Below, piece after piece: positions 60,163-64,000 of a stretch of 64,000 nt of DNA; within the stretch, counting starts at the first letter, position 1, and the number at the start of each line of letters is the position of its first letter. This DNA comes from Dirofilaria immitis. Lineage: Eukaryota; Nematoda; Chromadorea; Rhabditida; Onchocercidae. The position numbers and the translations under genes were made by a program. Below the pieces are notes generated by a model. It was not told the DNA's origin. It worked only from the letters and a program-made list of their open reading frames with translations, and searched no databases. The stretch lies in contig JAKNDB010000068.1 in NCBI GenBank assembly GCA_024305405.1, positions 8,479,501-8,543,500 of the forward strand, given 5' to 3'.

Positions 60163-61733
60163 CAAAAATGAACAGCGTGCACAAATGACTGCAAATGGAA
60201 CATCTCTGAGTAACTGATACGATCCATATTAAATATATCACATGAAATAGATACGTTGAACAAAATTATAATAGAATCGCGCATGATAACATGCCGAAAA
60301 GATAATGACATGTAAGAAAAGCAGCAGAAAATGACAGATGAAGAATTTAAGGACTACCACCAATATCTATTTCGTGTGTATCACATTTCTTATTTACTGC
60401 TTCTCTTCAATTACTTGGAGAAAGCATTAAACAAGAAGTTCTGATAAGAAATATATCTCAAACTCCGATACTGTGGCAAATCATGACCAGCCCAGTTCAC
60501 TGTCTCAAAATTACGCACAGACAAAAAGATCTCTACGGTTGTGATGCGTCATCGAAATAAAGTGCCTATGTGAAATTCTAAAATTTCACATTTAAAAACA
60601 GAAGTTGAGTTGTTTTCTTATCACAGAGATATGTGCATAACAAAGGCATAGCAAAGACTTGAATAAGGAATTTCGCTACATCAAAATAAGATTGGAGTTT
60701 AATACTTTTATAAACTCAGAAACGAAGAAATGCTGACAAATGAAATATTAGACTATTTGCGACGATATTTGTTGCTTTGCAAGTAGTCTTATCGTTTCAT
60801 AATTGATTAAATATAGAAGCGACCAAAATTAATAATGTACAAAGCTATAAGCAGGGCTTTTCTTAATAGAGTTAGATATATGAATCTTCTCGAGCGAATA
60901 TATATAAACCTTGATAGAAACAGGCTGAAGGTAATTTTATTTAATTATGAATGGGTAAAAGAGAATAAGTGACTAAATGAAATTAACAACTAATTGTGAC
61001 GAATAATTGAAAGTTCTTCAATGACTACATAATTCTGAATATATTTATCGTAATGTCGTTACAATTGGTAATTGTTACACTACCGTAGGAACTTCACCAA
61101 TCAAATCAGACATTAAATGCCTGCCGATAAGTCCTCGGAAAAGAAGAATTGGACAGTAATAGAGAAGAAATAAATTTTAAGTTCAAAAAAGCAGTTATCG
61201 TTATCATATTTTATTCGCAATTGCTCTTGAACAAAAAATTCTACATCTGGTCATAAATTATCCCAAACCTATTGATTGAAAAAAGTCTGAGAAGAAGGAG
61301 CAGAGATTAAACGATAATAAATAACAGCTGTTCGCAGCAATTGCTTTTGATTTCATTTAAGCCGCTCTCGAAGTTCCATAATCTCGAGAAACTATTTGTC
61401 ATTGCACTCGCTAGTTGACAAATTTTCAGCTTTCATTTCTTAATTAACATTTATAAAAAAGTATAGCTATATATTAGCCTATGTTTTCCACAATACCTAC
61501 ACGACAACTTTGAAATCGAGAAAGTTTTAATTTCGAGGTCTTAAATTGAGATCATATTTTTAGGGTAATTAGAGGTTTGAAAAGCTAATTCGTCGGAACC
61601 GAAAATCTCAAGAGTCTTCAAGGATCGAAGCCTAGAAACTATAAGTGAAAAGATGCCTGAAAGTACCGAAGTCCTAAAATTAAATTTTTTAGGTATGAAA
61701 TTTTTAGGAAATTTTTATAAGTGATTATTCATC
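60163..61733. other. Region upstream of mlc-4 with weak plus-strand ORFs
   Basis: The divergent 5' flank of mlc-4. Open plus frames occur at 60349-60557 (LLGESIKQEVLIRNISQTPI, LWQIMTSPVHCLKITHR), at 60330-60443 in another frame (MTDEEFKDYHQYLFRVYH) and at 61022-61160 (NCYTTVGTSPIKSDIKCLPI). They overlap in different frames and do not chain, so I do not call a gene. Confidence 0.35.
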
Positions 61734-63124
61734 ATGATCATAAGATACTTCTTCGGCGTCGTTTTCTACCTATTCAAGATGGCACTGGAAGTCCAAGTCC
61801 ATAGCATCCCAACAGGTGTTAATCGTGCCATCGAAAACAGCAGCGTTTATGAAGATAAGTTTTCCTGCTTTCATTAGTTTGAATCAAATTTTTCGTTAAG
61901 GTAAAAACTCTCAAAAACAGAAACTAACACTTCTATAATGTTTCACCACAAAAATTAGCATGACAAAATCAGATGATGATTTATTTTCTACAAAAAAATC
62001 ATAGGCCAGATTGTTTTGACCTATGACATTTCTCATAAAAATTTGATTAAGATTTCAGCCACATTCTATTTTTGCAGAATCGATACAACATGAATTGAAT
62101 ATGTTCTACAGCAGTTTGAATGCGGAAGAAAAAATACAACTAAAAAATTCGCCAAAACAAGTGCTTCAACCTTCTCGCTTAATGATGTTGGATTTTGAAT
62201 GATCTAAAAGTAAAACTTTCATTTTTCGTGGCATATTTTGAAATAATTTTGGTTTTTATGCAAAAATCGAAATATTCCTGAATTTTCTCGAAAAGATTTT
62301 GAAACATATTGCGAGACTTTCGTTCAAATTTGTAAAATCATCTTGATTACAAATTATCAGGCCTAAATTCATATATTTATAACATCATGAAAATATATAT
62401 AATAACACATCTGATTATCACCTTTCCAAACTGTAACTGATATTCCAGAACGAAGCAGCAGGACTTTTTGGCAAGCTCATTGGTCTCAGAGATATAATCA
62501 ACACAAAGCTGGATACCATGCAACCTGAAAGTCGGCTCTTCATTGAAAAAGTGATTTCTCAAAATTTTAACATAAATTTCATAAATTCTGCTCTGAAGAT
62601 TTTTTTCAAAAATTGAATAATTTTATTGTATTTGAAAATTTTGCAGAAATTTTGCAGTTATTGCGGCGATTTTTGGCAGCTTTCAGTCAAGATGGATTAT
62701 TGAATATTCTTGAAGCGCTGAAAGGATTTGGAAAGGAGGCTATGGATATATTTGATGGATTGTCAAAACCAATTCAGAATGATATTCTTAAAGCTTTTCC
62801 AGTCTTCGGTTCTTATATCACAAGTAATATTCTTCATTCATTCTAGCTATCTGTTTCATATTTCATCTCACTGATGGAATATATTTATTTGTCAAACATA
62901 TCTATTAAAAATAATTTTCAGGCGATATTGCTCGATTAATATTGCGGAAACTGGCTGAAACAAATCTGATCTCCAGAACATCCATTTTAACTCCAACTGT
63001 TGACCAGAATAGGGATGATTCAGGAAAACAGTCCACCCTCAGTCCACAAGTAATTGTGGTTGAAGAGCCTGAGGATTCTGATGTAGAAGCTACGCATAAC
63101 ACTCATTACGGAAAGAAAAAGTAG
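61734..63124 (+). CDS. Predicted secreted helical protein, possibly FAR-like
   Basis: Four exons, 61734-61815, 62078-62160, 62658-62823 and 62922-63124, join in phases 1, 0 and 1 at good sites (ACAG|GTGTTA, TTTTTGCAG, CAA|GTGCTT, ATTTTGCAG, A|GTAATA, TTTTCAG) and give about 177 residues. The N-terminus (MIIRYFFGVVFYLFKMALEV) looks like a signal peptide. The middle is amphipathic helix: MFYSSLNAEEKIQLKN, LLRRFLAAFSQDGLLNILEA, GFGKEAMDIFDGLSKPIQND, ILKAFPVFGSYI. The C-terminal 55 residues are polar and acidic (VVEEPEDSDVEATHNTH), ending GKKK. The motif order loosely recalls nematode fatty-acid/retinol-binding proteins (FY..L..E.K..LK; F...LS...); this is a weak inference. Confidence 0.5.
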
Positions 63125-64000
63125 CAACAACCACTAAATATTCAACAGTCGTTGATGAAGAACTGTTGGTTAGAAAAATTGTGAAGAACAAATGAAACAT
63201 TCTCCGTATAATTTCTAAAATATTTTTCTGGCATAGTGAAAAGTGAATTAATATATCAGAAAAGAAAATGAACCAAGATTTTCAAGTAAAGATGATTAGT
63301 ATTTTTGAAAAATATTGCTCGCATTTGAAACAGCATTGATTTCTGGATAATATCATATAAATTCTGACGAACTTATTTTTTGATCTTTCTAGCTGACAAA
63401 TTAAAAATTGTCAAACATTGAACGTTGAAGCTGGAAGATTAGTTTTGTGATTTGCTTCCATTTGGCAATCCATTCATTTTTTCAAACTGATGCAATTTGA
63501 ATTTCAAACTATTATCTTTCGTAACACAGTTCCTCGAGAGTATTTTGCCAATTTGATTCTTTAAGAGAATTTGAAACAATTACGAATTTGAAAAAAAAGC
63601 TGAGCTAGCAGAGCAAAGAAAGAAGGAACATTTTGAAAGTTGGAATGAGAAGGGTAATTGTGCATAATTGCAAGCGTTGTATTAAATAGATAATAAATTC
63701 TAAAAAGAATCAGCTAAGTTTTAAATTATAGAGGCTCATAATTTCAACTAAAGCATATCAGAATGAACAATAGCCCTAATATATCACTCTCTGTAAACGA
63801 GCTGTTCGCCTTCGGCACCACCAGACTAAATCCTAAAAGCCACCACATTCGAGAGCGGCTAGTTCAAAAGAATGCTTCAGTCAGGCATTCAGAGTAAAAT
63901 GGCAATTTGCATTCTTGGCTAGAAAAAAATTCACAGTTTTAGGATCCAGTTTGCAGACACGCAAAAGAATCATCCGTTCCTTTGCCTGATTCCCCGTGCC
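63125..64000. other. Right-edge intergenic region
   Basis: AT-rich with no supported gene. The last 220 bases (about 63780-64000) are visibly more GC-rich and contain a perfect hairpin stem (GAATGC ... GCATTC, near 63872-63892); they may be the edge of a repeat or of a gene beyond the window. Confidence 0.4.

Noticed and set aside
1..64000. Nuclear insertion of Wolbachia DNA, as common in filarial genomes
   Set aside because: I saw no intronless bacterial-type coding block, rRNA or operon; the only rRNA piece is of eukaryotic 18S type.
1..64000. tRNA, spliced-leader RNA and 5S genes
   Set aside because: No stretch matched a tRNA B-box with a foldable cloverleaf, the SL1 leader or 5S motifs on reading both strands by eye; a tRNAscan or Rfam run would settle this.

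Overview
The window is about 70% AT and its genes are split by short introns that end in TTTCAG-like acceptors. The recognisable proteins are closest to nematode or general metazoan families. Together this suggests a nematode, most likely a filarial or other spirurid worm; the species is an inference and I saw no bacterial (Wolbachia-like) coding block.

Layout. The left 4 kb holds the edges of small unrecognised genes. From 4.25 to 28.06 kb three conserved housekeeping genes lie head-to-tail on the minus strand. They are mitochondrial trifunctional protein beta subunit (HADHB, 4.25-7.56 kb), anaphase-promoting complex TPR subunit CDC16/APC6 (8.88-14.89 kb) and the Nup98-Nup96 precursor (16.09-28.06 kb). 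A small unrecognised ORF sits between CDC16 and Nup98-96. From 28 to 43 kb the DNA is gene-poor and AT-rich, with a small secreted-protein gene, an 18S rRNA fragment, a candidate single-pass membrane protein, a CA microsatellite and a perfect 36-bp minisatellite. A polypeptide GalNAc-transferase with a C-terminal lectin domain occupies 43.1-47.9 kb (+). Candidate lineage-specific genes follow: a CxxC protein at 48.8-51.3 kb (+), a second CxxC protein at 53.2-54.2 kb (-) and a multi-exon unknown at 56.7-57.7 kb (+). The right end holds the non-muscle myosin regulatory light chain mlc-4 (58.65-60.16 kb, -) and a secreted helical protein at 61.7-63.1 kb (+).

The conserved genes are cellular core machinery with no shared pathway: mitochondrial fatty-acid beta-oxidation, mitotic ubiquitin ligase, nuclear pore, O-glycosylation in the Golgi and actomyosin contractility. 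They are neighbours rather than a functional cluster.

Two cautions. First, four of the conserved genes carry single-base frame breaks, nearly all one-base losses in homopolymers, so the sequence looks like a long-read draft with residual indels. Second, in DNA this AT-rich a 40-60 codon open frame arises often by chance, so unrecognised genes are given low confidence unless several exons join in phase at good splice sites. Exon coordinates were read by eye and may be off by a base or two.
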